From the IMG/VR virus record IMGVR_UViG_3300042567_001773, positions 1 to 44,792 of that record: a stretch of DNA of 44,792 nt; one strand, written 5' to 3'. The position numbers and the translations under genes were made by a program. Source of the stretch: a virus. This document shows positions 9,822-18,373 of this stretch, piece by piece. Position 1 is the stretch's first letter; each line of letters starts with the position of its first letter. The notes under the pieces were generated by a model, which did not search any database, was not told where the DNA came from, and saw only the letters and a program-made list of their open reading frames with translations.

Positions 9822-9854
9822 CAAAAAAAGGTCATCAGTTTTGAACTAATGACC
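9822..9854 (-). terminator. Rho-independent terminator
   Basis: In minus orientation an 11-bp stem GGTCATTAGTT/AACTGATGACC (one A-C mismatch, TCAA loop) is followed by TTTTTTTGTC. It closes the transcript ending with the glycosyltransferase gene at 9877. The bases after the stem (TTTTTTTGTCATAATAAA) are repeated exactly at the terminator near 40423. Confidence 0.85.
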
Positions 9855-9876
9855 TCTCTGTATAATCTGTTAACAA

Positions 9877-10779
9877 CTAAGAAGGAAGTTTCCCTTTAGC
9901 GTTTCTTAAACGAACTGTTAGCTTAGGCATATAAGCAACCTTTTTGCTTTTTGACATTAAGTTATCTAAACATCTACGAATAAAATCTTCATCTCCACCC
10001 ATTTCTTTAGCTCTTTTAGGTGCAGAACTTTTCATTTCAGGAACTGTACGTCCTTTAATCCATCCACAAGTAGGAGCATGATACATTAAGCTACTATGAG
10101 CTGCACCTATTATTTCACCAGGTAAATCTTCGGTAAAAATAACAGGTTTTGAATACTCTCTACCCCAATAATAAACTCCAGTTCCATTACCTTTAGATCT
10201 AGCTTTAGATCCTCTTGTATAAACAAAAGCAATATCTGGATCTTGTTGGAATGCTCTCATTCCTAATTCAAGGTGAGCAGATTTCCAAACGTCATCATGA
10301 TCGATATGAGCAAGATATTCAAACCCTTCAGATTTTGCAAGGGAAATTCCTTTATTGAGTGCAGCAGTTCCAGCAGAATTACGAAGTACATCGTCAGGAA
10401 CTTTACCTCTTTCACCGGGTTCTTTTAGATTAAAGAATGTATATTGCGAAGGCTTAAGTTTATCTTTTAAGATTGCAACAAGTTCTTCTTCTGGTTGAAA
10501 ACAATCACCAATAATAAAAAGCTTCCAATTCTCATGAGATTGATTTTGCAATCCACCAATCATTGCTGTGATCATTGATTTGAAATTGATATAATTTCCA
10601 CGTCCTCTGTTATTATCGTCGATATTATAGGTTGGACATATGATTCCTACTTTAGGTTTAATTACCTCTGTATCTACTGTAAAAGGTTCAGATTTTTCGT
10701 TAATAGATCCGTCTTCTCCGAAAGAATAAATGATCAGATTATCTTCATTAACGAAGTCTTCGTATTTCTTAAAGTACAT
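9877..10779 (-). CDS. Family 2-like glycosyltransferase with CTS-like N-terminus
   Basis: A 300-residue GT-A glycosyltransferase. The domain begins at about residue 43 with VGIICPTYNIDDNNRGRGNY, continues with QNQSHENWKLFIIGDC, and has the metal/nucleotide-sugar-binding acidic motif in AHIDHDDVW. The ED(E) region (GGDEDFIRRCLDNL) is present near the C-terminus. The first 13 residues, MYFKKYEDFVNED, match the shared capsid-targeting pattern and precede a roughly 30-residue linker not needed for the GT fold. It is the last gene of the sugar cluster before the terminator at 9822-9854. It may glycosylate phage DNA, virion proteins or, if injected, a host component; acceptor is unknown. Confidence 0.8.
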   Translation of the reverse strand: MYFKKYEDFVNEDNLIIYSFGEDGSINEKSEPFTVDTEVIKPKVGIICPTYNIDDNNRGRGNYINFKSMITAMIGGLQNQSHENWKLFIIGDCFQPEEELVAILKDKLKPSQYTFFNLKEPGERGKVPDDVLRNSAGTAALNKGISLAKSEGFEYLAHIDHDDVWKSAHLELGMRAFQQDPDIAFVYTRGSKARSKGNGTGVYYWGREYSKPVIFTEDLPGEIIGAAHSSLMYHAPTCGWIKGRTVPEMKSSAPKRAKEMGGDEDFIRRCLDNLMSKSKKVAYMPKLTVRLRNAKGKLPS

Positions 10780-10826
10780 TTTGATTAATGTTTTTAGTAT
10801 TTATCCTAGACTTATAATCGAATTTT

Positions 10827-11948
10827 CTAAAATAGAGATTGATTTATTCTTGAAGGTCTATCAAAAGCTTTTAGACCAATATCAATTCTCCTTTTAATGG
10901 AATCAGGTAAGAAATCGTTTAGAAGAAGTTCTTTAGCCTTTTTAGCATAAGGTCTACCATCTAAATTTCCACTAATAACATCATCTAGATTCTTTTGATT
11001 AAGGAATATAAAGCATTCTCTTAATTGTTCCCTAGTTACGCCATATTCATCATATTGAAAATGTTCAAATACGTCACTTTCACAAATTAAAGGAATGTCA
11101 TAGTAGATAGATTCTAGAATAGAATACTCCATTTTTCCTTTCTCACAAAGAGTAGTATATCCTGCATAAATACAAAAGTCTTGCTTATCATAGATCTGAT
11201 ACATGTGTTCGAAATAAGGGTGCATTACGATACGTTCGTCAGTAAAGTATTCTTGTAGATTATACCAAATAGTACAGTTATCTCTAACGTTACCTCTAAG
11301 ATTTAATTGGAATTCTGATTTATCTCCTTTGATGTATTTGCTAAAGAAAGGTAGAATGTCTTGAGGTCTTTTATTAGCCGTATACCTAGAATTAAAACAG
11401 ATCTGTAATTTATCTTTTGGATCCGGTGAATCAATAGGTGGATAGAAATCCGTATCAAAAGGTTGTCTAATTAAGAAAGCTTCATAGCCCATATTCGCAT
11501 AAATAGGAATGGAAGCTTTAGTAGAAGTAAATAGAATGATTCGGTTGTTTTGTTCAGCTAAGATTTTGAAAATATCTTCATAAGCATATAACCTCATAGT
11601 ATGTAATCCATATTCAGAGAAGATTAACTTCTTATCTTTTACCTGTTCGAAAACTAAACGAACAGTTTCAAAAGCTTTATTCTGATCCTCTTTTTTCTTC
11701 TTACTTTTAAGGTGAATTGAATTTATGAAGAGTACAATGTCTGCTTCTTTAACACATTCACCGAATTCCTTGTATTTAACACATACTTGATTTTCTAGAT
11801 CTTGCCATCCACTTAATTTTCTTCCACTTGAAGAAGGTGTAATAGATCGGCATTCATGCCCCATTTCCACTAAGATCTTAAAAAGGATCTTAGTGAGAGT
11901 GGTTTCACCTCCAATTAGAGGATTGAATTGTACTATATCGATTTTCAT
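10827..11948 (-). CDS. GT-B type glycosyltransferase (GT4-like)
   Basis: A 373-residue protein starting MKIDIVQFNPLIGGETTLTK, with the N-terminal Rossmann pattern of GT-B glycosyltransferases including a Gly-Gly loop and GHECRSITPS. The C-terminal half has LQICFNSRYTANKRPQDILP (typical of the second domain's first strand), and KMEYSILESIYYDIPLICESD, equivalent to the E(x7)E nucleotide-sugar-binding motif. Its stop overlaps the GDP-mannose dehydratase gene by 4 bp, so a GDP-sugar donor such as GDP-fucose/rhamnose-type product is plausible. It has no CTS-like N-terminus. Acceptor cannot be deduced. Confidence 0.7.
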   Translation of the reverse strand: MKIDIVQFNPLIGGETTLTKILFKILVEMGHECRSITPSSSGRKLSGWQDLENQVCVKYKEFGECVKEADIVLFINSIHLKSKKKKEDQNKAFETVRLVFEQVKDKKLIFSEYGLHTMRLYAYEDIFKILAEQNNRIILFTSTKASIPIYANMGYEAFLIRQPFDTDFYPPIDSPDPKDKLQICFNSRYTANKRPQDILPFFSKYIKGDKSEFQLNLRGNVRDNCTIWYNLQEYFTDERIVMHPYFEHMYQIYDKQDFCIYAGYTTLCEKGKMEYSILESIYYDIPLICESDVFEHFQYDEYGVTREQLRECFIFLNQKNLDDVISGNLDGRPYAKKAKELLLNDFLPDSIKRRIDIGLKAFDRPSRINQSLF

Positions 11949-12973
11949 ACTTTTGCTAATTGTGATTGAATTTCAAATTGAATTAAAGACTTAGCTTCTT
12001 TAACATTTAGGTTTTTGCTTAGCTCCTTGTCTAATTGATATTGAACCATTTCTTCTAATAACTCTTTGAATCCTATTTCGTGTTTCCAATTAAGTTCTTT
12101 TCTAGCTTTAGTAGGATCACCAATTAGAAGATCTACTTCTGCAGGTCTAATAAAAGCAGGATCGATATAAACGTAATCTTTCCAATCTAATCCAACATAA
12201 TCAAAACAAACTTGAACCATTTCTTCAACTGTGTGTGTTTCTCCTGTAGCAATAACATAATCATCTGAATTGTCTGATTGTAGCATTAACCACATAGCTC
12301 TTACGTATTCTTTTGAATGACCAATATCTCGTTTTGCATCTAAATTACCAAGACCTAGATCTGTTTGTAGACCTAACTTAATTCTTGCAGCTGCTTTTGC
12401 AATTTTTTGAGTAACAAACATTTCACCTCTTCGAGGAGATTCATGATTGAATAATATACCTGAACAACAATGCATATTATAGGATTCTCTATAATTTCTT
12501 GTGATTTCAAATCCATAACATTTAGAAACTCCATAAGGAGAACGTGGATGGAAAGGTGTTTCTTCTGATTGAGGAACTTGTCTAACTTTACCGTACATTT
12601 CAGAAGATGCAGCAAAATAAACTCTACAATCTGGCTTATATTTACGAACAGCTTCAAGAACACGTAGTTGTCCGATTGAATTGATATTAGTTACTGCTTC
12701 TGGCATTTCCCACGAAACTCCAACAAATGATATTGCTCCAAGATTGTAAATTTCATCATATTGAAATTCTTCGACAGCTCTATTAAGAGAAGGTGCATCC
12801 GTTAAGTCTCCATTTACTAATTTTAATCGATCTACTATATGCTCGATATTAGTGTAATTTCTTGTTGATCTAGAAGGAACTAATCCATGAACTTCATATC
12901 CTTTACTTAAAAGTAAATCTGCTAAGTAAGATCCATCTTGTCCTGTAATTCCAATAATTAAGGCTTTTTTCAT
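11945..12973 (-). CDS. gmd: GDP-mannose 4,6-dehydratase
   Basis: A 342-residue extended short-chain dehydrogenase. The NADP-binding motif GITGQDGSYLADLLL at 8-22 and VPSRSTRNYTNIEHI are characteristic of GMD. Active-site residues are visible: S123-S-E-M-Y127 and Y147-GVSK151. NHESPRRGEMFVTQKI is the typical GDP-mannose-contacting stretch. The enzyme makes GDP-4-keto-6-deoxymannose, precursor of fucose, rhamnose, colitose and perosamine. No GDP-fucose synthase or aminotransferase is evident in the window, so a host enzyme may complete the pathway. It overlaps the following GT gene by 4 bp. Confidence 0.92.
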   Translation of the reverse strand: MKKALIIGITGQDGSYLADLLLSKGYEVHGLVPSRSTRNYTNIEHIVDRLKLVNGDLTDAPSLNRAVEEFQYDEIYNLGAISFVGVSWEMPEAVTNINSIGQLRVLEAVRKYKPDCRVYFAASSEMYGKVRQVPQSEETPFHPRSPYGVSKCYGFEITRNYRESYNMHCCSGILFNHESPRRGEMFVTQKIAKAAARIKLGLQTDLGLGNLDAKRDIGHSKEYVRAMWLMLQSDNSDDYVIATGETHTVEEMVQVCFDYVGLDWKDYVYIDPAFIRPAEVDLLIGDPTKARKELNWKHEIGFKELLEEMVQYQLDKELSKNLNVKEAKSLIQFEIQSQLAKV

Positions 12974-12996
12974 TTTTCTATTTTTAATTTTTTATG

Positions 12997-14160
12997 TTAT
13001 AATTGAGAGATAGTTTCTGGTAATTGTGAAACTTCTTCGTCGAGAATTTGAAGAATCGTTTCATCTAAAGAGATAGTAATTCCTGGCCATTGTGGATAAT
13101 CTTCTTGGAATTTAGACAAATCTGAGATGTACCATTGATGATCACCGATTCTGTTTTGTGGATCTATTTTGTAGTTATTCCAAGCTTTAGATTTGATTCC
13201 TTTATTGATAAGAATTTCATTTGCTTTATCGATTGCTTCTAAAATCGAAGTACTATTTTCTCTTCCACCACCTGCATTGTATACTGCTCCTGGCTTAGGA
13301 TTTTGATGATAATGCCAGAACATATTTACCAAGTCCCATGAGTGAATGTTATCACGAACTTGTTTTCCTTTATATCCGAAGATCGTATAAGGTTTTTCAT
13401 TAACGATACATTTCATTAAGTAAGAAAGAAATCCATGTAATTCAGCTCCTGCGTGATTAGGTCCTGTTAAACATCCACCTCTAAAAACAACAGTATTCAT
13501 TCCAAAGTATCGGCCATATTCTTGAACCATTACATCTGCAGCGACTTTAGATGCACCGAAGATTGAATGTTTAGTGTGATCGATCGACATTCTTTCAGAA
13601 ACTTCGATTTCTTGTAATTCACCACCATTAATTTCTATATAAGCTTCATATCGAGTAGGTAATTCAATTAAGTTAAGTCTGTTAGGAGTATCACCATAAA
13701 CTTTGTTAGTTGATGTAAAGATAAAAGTAGCTTTTGGTGCATAGAGTCTTGTTAACTCTAACATATTCATAGTACCAATTGCATTTACTGAGAAATCTGT
13801 AAGAGGTTCTTTAGCAGCCCAATCATGTGAAGGTTGTGCAGCAGCATGTACAACCATATCAAAATCAAATTCAACTGGATTGCCTAATAGAGTTGTTATA
13901 TTTTCTGTTAGATACTTAAACACATTTTCTAATCCATCATAATCTCTAATATCGATATTTACAGGATTGAAATTTTCTCTACCGTAATCCGATAACATTT
14001 TTTCTTCGGATTCTTTAGTTGATGCTTCCTTACCGAAGAAATAAGATCTCATATCATTATCGATTCCTACTATGTAATAACCTTTATCAATGAGGAATTT
14101 AACTGTTTGTGAACCGATAAGGCCGGAACTACCTGTTACTATCGCTGCTTTGCGTTTCAT
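12997..14160 (-). CDS. CDP-tyvelose/paratose 2-epimerase-like NAD-dependent epimerase
   Basis: A 387-residue extended SDR. The start KAAIVTGSSGLIGSQTVKFL and GIDNDMRSYFFGKEAST are hallmarks of the CDP-paratose 2-epimerase group, as are TSTNKVYGDTPNRLNLIELP, MSIDHTKHSIFGASKVAADV and GYKGKQVRDNIHSWDLVNMF. In the SDR YxxxK position the residue is Phe201 with K205, which I recall as usual for annotated members of this group. It would interconvert a CDP-3,6-dideoxyhexose or a related nucleotide sugar. Its 5' end overlaps the P-loop kinase gene by 32 bp. The subfamily is clear; the sugar is not. Confidence 0.82.
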   Translation of the reverse strand: MKRKAAIVTGSSGLIGSQTVKFLIDKGYYIVGIDNDMRSYFFGKEASTKESEEKMLSDYGRENFNPVNIDIRDYDGLENVFKYLTENITTLLGNPVEFDFDMVVHAAAQPSHDWAAKEPLTDFSVNAIGTMNMLELTRLYAPKATFIFTSTNKVYGDTPNRLNLIELPTRYEAYIEINGGELQEIEVSERMSIDHTKHSIFGASKVAADVMVQEYGRYFGMNTVVFRGGCLTGPNHAGAELHGFLSYLMKCIVNEKPYTIFGYKGKQVRDNIHSWDLVNMFWHYHQNPKPGAVYNAGGGRENSTSILEAIDKANEILINKGIKSKAWNNYKIDPQNRIGDHQWYISDLSKFQEDYPQWPGITISLDETILQILDEEVSQLPETISQL

Positions 14161-14731
14161 ATACTTTGTTTTTAATTATGTTATGTTGTATTAAGTGTGT
14201 TTCAATAATATCTATCGTTTCATTGATAGAATTTTCGTCTGTATCAATTTCAATGAATCTGTTAGTCCAACAATTTTTCTTATCGATGTTTTTGTAATGT
14301 TCGAAATACCAATAGAAAGAATCTTTTTGCTTATTGAATTCAGAGAAAGAATAAATTCTACGATCTTTAGGTGTTCGATCCATATAATTTTTATGTATCG
14401 TTTGAAGATTGAAGATGACAAAGTTATTATCTAGAAGTAGATCACCTACTACAGTATCTTCTTTGATGTGAGTTTTTCTACCAAAGAATCTTGAATAAAC
14501 TAATTCACTGATGAATGATCTATCGAGAATGAATGTTTTATCATTAAAGGATCTGAAGAATTCATTGCTAATAACGTGAATTCCATGATAGAAATCAGGT
14601 AAAGATTCAACGCATTCTGGCATTTTTTCTTTAAGAGATATGTTATTGAAGCCATATCTTTCTGATAGTTTTTTCGTGATTGTGGATTTCCCTGTACGAG
14701 AAAGACCTTCTAAAATAATTAAGTTTGCCAT
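14129..14731 (-). CDS. P-loop nucleoside/nucleotide kinase-like protein
   Basis: A 200-residue P-loop protein with Walker A GLSRTGKST at 9-17, followed by a deoxynucleoside/thymidylate kinase-like layout: DRSFISELVYSRFFG (a DR[SH] motif as in thymidylate and deoxynucleoside kinases) and a C-terminal acidic helix. It might phosphorylate a deoxynucleotide (compare T4 gp1) or a sugar precursor; substrate cannot be chosen by reading. It is embedded in the sugar cluster between two epimerase genes, overlapping the downstream one by 32 bp, and its tail (QSSDSNR) lies within that overlap. Confidence 0.65.
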   Translation of the reverse strand: MANLIILEGLSRTGKSTITKKLSERYGFNNISLKEKMPECVESLPDFYHGIHVISNEFFRSFNDKTFILDRSFISELVYSRFFGRKTHIKEDTVVGDLLLDNNFVIFNLQTIHKNYMDRTPKDRRIYSFSEFNKQKDSFYWYFEHYKNIDKKNCWTNRFIEIDTDENSINETIDIIETHLIQHNIIKNKVYETQSSDSNR

Positions 14732-14784
14732 ATACTAATTATATGAATTAAAGTGATTGATAATCAAGAACGTGTAACTATTTT

Positions 14785-15831
14785 TTAACAATATAATCTA
14801 TTAAGAAATTCTGGATAGTTGACTACGTGGTCTCTTATTTCACTCAGAATATCATGCATGTCTTTACTAGGTCTGAAACCCCAACGCTTATTTGCCTTTG
14901 CAAAGTTAGTTAAGTAAATTGGAATATCGAAAGGTCTTACTTCAGATGAGGTTTCTAAATGAGAATCATCTTCATCTATATTTTCTTTACACCAATTACT
15001 TAATTCTAGAAGAGACATTGAATTAGATAAACCACCACCTAAATTATAGATCGGATCATCTTCGATTGTTCTATCATGAATTTGTTTATTCATTACTTCA
15101 CATATATCGAAAGGATGAATAACATCTCTTACTTGTTTTCCATTACCACCAAAACCGATATATTTCAGAGGAGTTTTTCGGATCCATGAATAAATCCAAT
15201 AGCTGAAAACACCTTGATCTATTTTACCGAATTGACCGGCACCGGCAATTACACCGCATCGATCAATCCAAACAGGAAAGTTAAACATTCTAGCATATTC
15301 GATTGCAATAATTTCTGATGTAGATTTTGTAGAACCATAAAGTGAAATAGGTGGTTTAGTTGAAAAATCTTCATTGATAAAAGCAGACATTAAAGCAGGA
15401 GAAAATCTCGTTTCATCTTCTATAATTTCTAATTCTGAAAGATCTTTAATTGAATAAACTCTACTCGTACTCATAAGAAGGAATCCACAACCTTTATCTT
15501 TACAAATTTCTAGAAGATTGATTGTTGAAATAAGATTGTTATTGATTAGATTTCTAGATCCACCATCTAATCCTGCAAGAACAGATGGTTCAGCGGCACA
15601 ATCAACTATCCAATCTATATGTTCGTCCTTTAGAAATTCTAAATCTTCTGGTTTTGATACATCACCTCTAACAAAAATTACATCAGGTGAATCACATTGA
15701 GTTTGAGCATTTATTTCGGAACCTTTACGTGAAAGATTATCGATTCCTACTACTTTATGACCTTTGGAAACGAGGTAATTTGTTACGTAATTACCGAAGA
15801 ATCCTGCAGAGCCTGTTACTAATATATTCAT
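14785..15831 (-). CDS. NAD-dependent sugar epimerase/dehydratase
   Basis: A 348-residue extended SDR with NILVTGSAGFFGNYVTNYL and GIDNLSRKGSE at the NAD-binding end, MSTSRVYS, SLYGSTKSTSE (Y-x-x-x-K catalytic pair), and GFGGNGKQVRDVIHPFDI. The last motif and VIAGAGQFGKIDQGVFSYW match the CDP-tyvelose-epimerase branch seen in the gene at 12997, so the two are probably distant paralogues acting on related sugars. Its ATG overlaps the stop of the GT gene at 15828 by 4 bp. Product sugar is unknown. Confidence 0.78.
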   Translation of the reverse strand: MNILVTGSAGFFGNYVTNYLVSKGHKVVGIDNLSRKGSEINAQTQCDSPDVIFVRGDVSKPEDLEFLKDEHIDWIVDCAAEPSVLAGLDGGSRNLINNNLISTINLLEICKDKGCGFLLMSTSRVYSIKDLSELEIIEDETRFSPALMSAFINEDFSTKPPISLYGSTKSTSEIIAIEYARMFNFPVWIDRCGVIAGAGQFGKIDQGVFSYWIYSWIRKTPLKYIGFGGNGKQVRDVIHPFDICEVMNKQIHDRTIEDDPIYNLGGGLSNSMSLLELSNWCKENIDEDDSHLETSSEVRPFDIPIYLTNFAKANKRWGFRPSKDMHDILSEIRDHVVNYPEFLNRLYC

Positions 15832-17129
15832 TTTTTTCTATTGATTAAGAGATTAAGATCTTTAACGATGATATTTGCTGAATTTTCATATGATGCATAT
15901 TTATATGCTAGTTCTTTATTCATTTCTGAATAGTATTCCATAGATGTAGGAAATGCTTCGTTTTTTGCACAATGAACAGCATTCGATAAACATTGAACGA
16001 AGGATCCCATATTAATTTGTCTATCTTCGATTTGAATTAAGAAAGGATAATTTTCTCGATTACCACTATCTTCGTATTTATGAAGATAATCATTTAGAGC
16101 GGGTGCAATCATGATATTTCCAGCCATCATAGCTTCGATATGTGTAAGTCCACCGTGAACTTCGTTTGTAAATAGATTACAACTAATATGTGCATTGTTA
16201 ATGAATTCGATATACTGTGAACGTGTAAATGATTCGTTATTGGAAAGAACTTTTACATGACCTTTAGATAGTTTATCGATTAGATTTTGTTGTTCTTCGG
16301 TTACCTTTCTAGTTGGATTAAGAATGATAGCTTCGACATTAGTCATATCAATAAGATCCGAAAGTTTACCAATTCCTTCAGCGAATATATGCCAATTAGT
16401 GTATCTATTAGCTGAATCTGTGATTCGATTACCGAAGTAAATTGTTACTTTATCTTTTGGTTTTTCAACATGCCCTTTAGCAACTTCCTTATAGAAAGCA
16501 CCAATATTCCAAACTGTAGGAATTCCTAACCATTTACGATCCTTAAACATAAAATCATAAGCTTCGAGTGCTTCATCTAAAGCAGATTGAACTGGATATG
16601 CGAACATATCCGAACACATAAGAGATTCCATTTGTCTTTCGTAATATCGAACCTTTGGATCTGATTTCGGTGAGATAGGAGAATCCATAAAGTAATTTGT
16701 AGAAACGATAGGAACTTCCATTCCAATTGATTGAAAGAAGATTCGCCAATTCTTAGTTAACGTATTTTCATCGTTAATCATTACATCGATTCCTTTGAAT
16801 GAATCTTTACGAGTAATATATCGAAATATATCGAAATGGAATCGACTAGTTACAGGTGAATGTGGGATATTATCTCTGAAGAATTCAATTCGATCTAAAT
16901 GTTTTTTATCGAATAAATCTTCTAGGTGTTTAACATCTGATGTGTCTGATGCTGCTGGAATTTTAATTAAAAATTCATAATCATCTGGGTAAGCATCTAA
17001 TATAGACGAAACAATACCGATACAGATATTCATACAAGCATCATTTCGTAATAACCATTTTGGTGTGCCATCAACTACGGTAAAGTTAGAAACTTGGACC
17101 GCATAGAAGACTCTAGTCTTTTTCTTCAT
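15828..17129 (-). CDS. GT-B glycosyltransferase (GT4-like)
   Basis: A 433-residue protein. The C-terminal half shows GT-B features: VTIYFGNRITDSANRYTN, IILNPTRKVTEEQQNLI, and VHGGLTHIEAMMAGNIMIAP, the E(x7)E-like nucleotide-sugar site. The N-terminal half (RVFYAVQVSNFTVVDG, DVMINDENTLTKNWR) is divergent. It is the first gene of the sugar cluster in transcription order, 21 bp after the hydroxymethylase-like gene. That placement leaves open a role in glucosylating modified cytosines as T4 AGT/BGT do, but the family also serves polysaccharide synthesis. Confidence 0.68.
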   Translation of the reverse strand: MKKKTRVFYAVQVSNFTVVDGTPKWLLRNDACMNICIGIVSSILDAYPDDYEFLIKIPAASDTSDVKHLEDLFDKKHLDRIEFFRDNIPHSPVTSRFHFDIFRYITRKDSFKGIDVMINDENTLTKNWRIFFQSIGMEVPIVSTNYFMDSPISPKSDPKVRYYERQMESLMCSDMFAYPVQSALDEALEAYDFMFKDRKWLGIPTVWNIGAFYKEVAKGHVEKPKDKVTIYFGNRITDSANRYTNWHIFAEGIGKLSDLIDMTNVEAIILNPTRKVTEEQQNLIDKLSKGHVKVLSNNESFTRSQYIEFINNAHISCNLFTNEVHGGLTHIEAMMAGNIMIAPALNDYLHKYEDSGNRENYPFLIQIEDRQINMGSFVQCLSNAVHCAKNEAFPTSMEYYSEMNKELAYKYASYENSANIIVKDLNLLINRKK

Positions 17130-17150
17130 TTGTTTTTTAATTTATATGAA

Positions 17151-17888
17151 CTAATTGATTGAAGTATATACGTTTCCTAAAGTAGTAGTGGGAAACAGAG
17201 TTTGTAGATAATCGAAATCCTTTTCAAATACATGAGCAGAAACAATTGAACAACTAAATTTACCGAATTGTAAATTAAGTTCTTTTGCTAATTCAGTAGT
17301 GAATCTACCCCATAAATACATGTCTAGTTTAATTACTTGACCCATGTTTTGAGAACGCATATGTAAGTGAACGTTTAGCTTTCCGTCACGAATAAAGAAT
17401 GTAGCGGAATCCGTACAAGGAAATTCTAATGATTCATCTTTATCGAGAAGAAGCAAATCTTCTTTATAGATAATTGAGATAACAGCTCGACGAGTATCGG
17501 GATTTCTTACTAATTCTGATTTGACTAATGGGAGTTGTTCTAAAATACGAGGTCCGTAGAATGTATTGAAGTTTTCAGGAAGACCTTTTGATTTAGGTTT
17601 TTCCATGAATTTAGCTACGTTAGGATAGTCTTTAAGAAGAGCTTCGTTATCGACAGCACCTGATATCATCCATTGATAGAATTTATCAGCATAGTTATAA
17701 TCTAAACGACCAATGGATTCATTTTCAAATTGAAAGGTTGAAAGATCTTCGACTTCGTAAGTTAATCCTGAGATTTCATGAACAGATCCAATTCGAGAAG
17801 AGGTTTTGAATTCTGGTTCATTAACAATTTTTTCTACATTACCTAAGAAAGCTTCTTGGAAGCTTTTGTAGACATTATGCTTTTCCAT
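17151..17888 (-). CDS. Thymidylate-synthase-fold dCMP hydroxymethylase-like enzyme
   Basis: A 245-residue protein, close to the 246 of T4 gp42 and shorter than ThyA (264 in E. coli). Catalytic Cys158 lies in EFPCTDS, the phosphate-binding arginines in NPDTRRAVIS (R133, R134), FFIRDGKLNVHLHMRS matches the TS core, and FYGPRIL the TS YGxxW region. At the position of ThyA Asn177 there is Asp189 (VIKLDMYLW); Asp here is the known marker for dCMP rather than dUMP as substrate. The enzyme would use methylene-tetrahydrofolate to make 5-hydroxymethyl-dCMP. This implies possible 5hmC-type DNA, with the kinases and glycosyltransferases as partners. A dCMP- or dUMP-methylating variant remains possible. 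Confidence 0.78.
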   Translation of the reverse strand: MEKHNVYKSFQEAFLGNVEKIVNEPEFKTSSRIGSVHEISGLTYEVEDLSTFQFENESIGRLDYNYADKFYQWMISGAVDNEALLKDYPNVAKFMEKPKSKGLPENFNTFYGPRILEQLPLVKSELVRNPDTRRAVISIIYKEDLLLLDKDESLEFPCTDSATFFIRDGKLNVHLHMRSQNMGQVIKLDMYLWGRFTTELAKELNLQFGKFSCSIVSAHVFEKDFDYLQTLFPTTTLGNVYTSIN

Positions 17889-17925
17889 GTTTTTTTTAAT
17901 TTAATGAAAAAATAAGGATGAAGTA

Positions 17926-18267
17926 TCAACTAAGTTTACAACTCAGTTTCCACATGTTTTCTTTGATATTAGTAATTTTTGAATTTCCTGTTCTTGCAAA
18001 TTTCATACGAGTCATTACTTCGTTTATCTTCTCTATAACAGAATCCATATCTTCGTTTTTTAATTTCTGATATGTTCTTAGAGAGAAAACGTTATCTCCT
18101 TTATGATCGAATATAGACGTAGTATTTTCGTAAAATAAACGACGAGCATTTTCATAATCCCTTTTTAATTCGATATTATTCATGAATTCATTAGTCATAG
18201 ATCCCTTAAGATCCAGAAACACTAATGATTCATTTAAGAATTCGTCATATTTTTTGAATGTGCTCAT
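17926..18267 (-). CDS. Small CTS-like protein of unknown function
   Basis: A 113-residue protein beginning MSTFKKYDEFLNESLVF, an excellent match to the shared N-terminal motif with a potential cleavage at LNE/S. The rest is helical and basic (NIELKRDYENARRLFYEN, VIEKINEVMTRMKFARTGNSK) without a recognised motif. It is small and basic after the predicted cleavage, reminiscent of T4 internal proteins IPI-IPIII. It lies 37 bp before the hydroxymethylase gene and after a 106-bp gap. Confidence 0.7.
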   Translation of the reverse strand: MSTFKKYDEFLNESLVFLDLKGSMTNEFMNNIELKRDYENARRLFYENTTSIFDHKGDNVFSLRTYQKLKNEDMDSVIEKINEVMTRMKFARTGNSKITNIKENMWKLSCKLS

Positions 18268-18310
18268 ATTAATTTTCGTTTTTGAAACTGTCTAGTTAGA
18301 ATGGTCATAT

Positions 18311-18324
18311 AACCAATATTGGTT
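18311..18324. repeat. 14-bp perfect palindrome in intergenic gap
   Basis: AACCAATATTGGTT lies in the 106-bp gap 18268-18373 between two CTS-like genes. A perfect inverted repeat with no loop is more like an operator or protein-binding site than a terminator. No T run follows. Nothing else was recognised in this gap. Confidence 0.4.
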
Positions 18325-18373
18325 GTTTAGGTAAAAGGAAATAGAGTTTACTGATAGACTAGGTCAATTAAGT

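Noticed and set aside
12373-12663. 96-residue minus-strand frame inside gmd
   Set aside because: Out-of-frame shadow of a gene with complete catalytic motifs.
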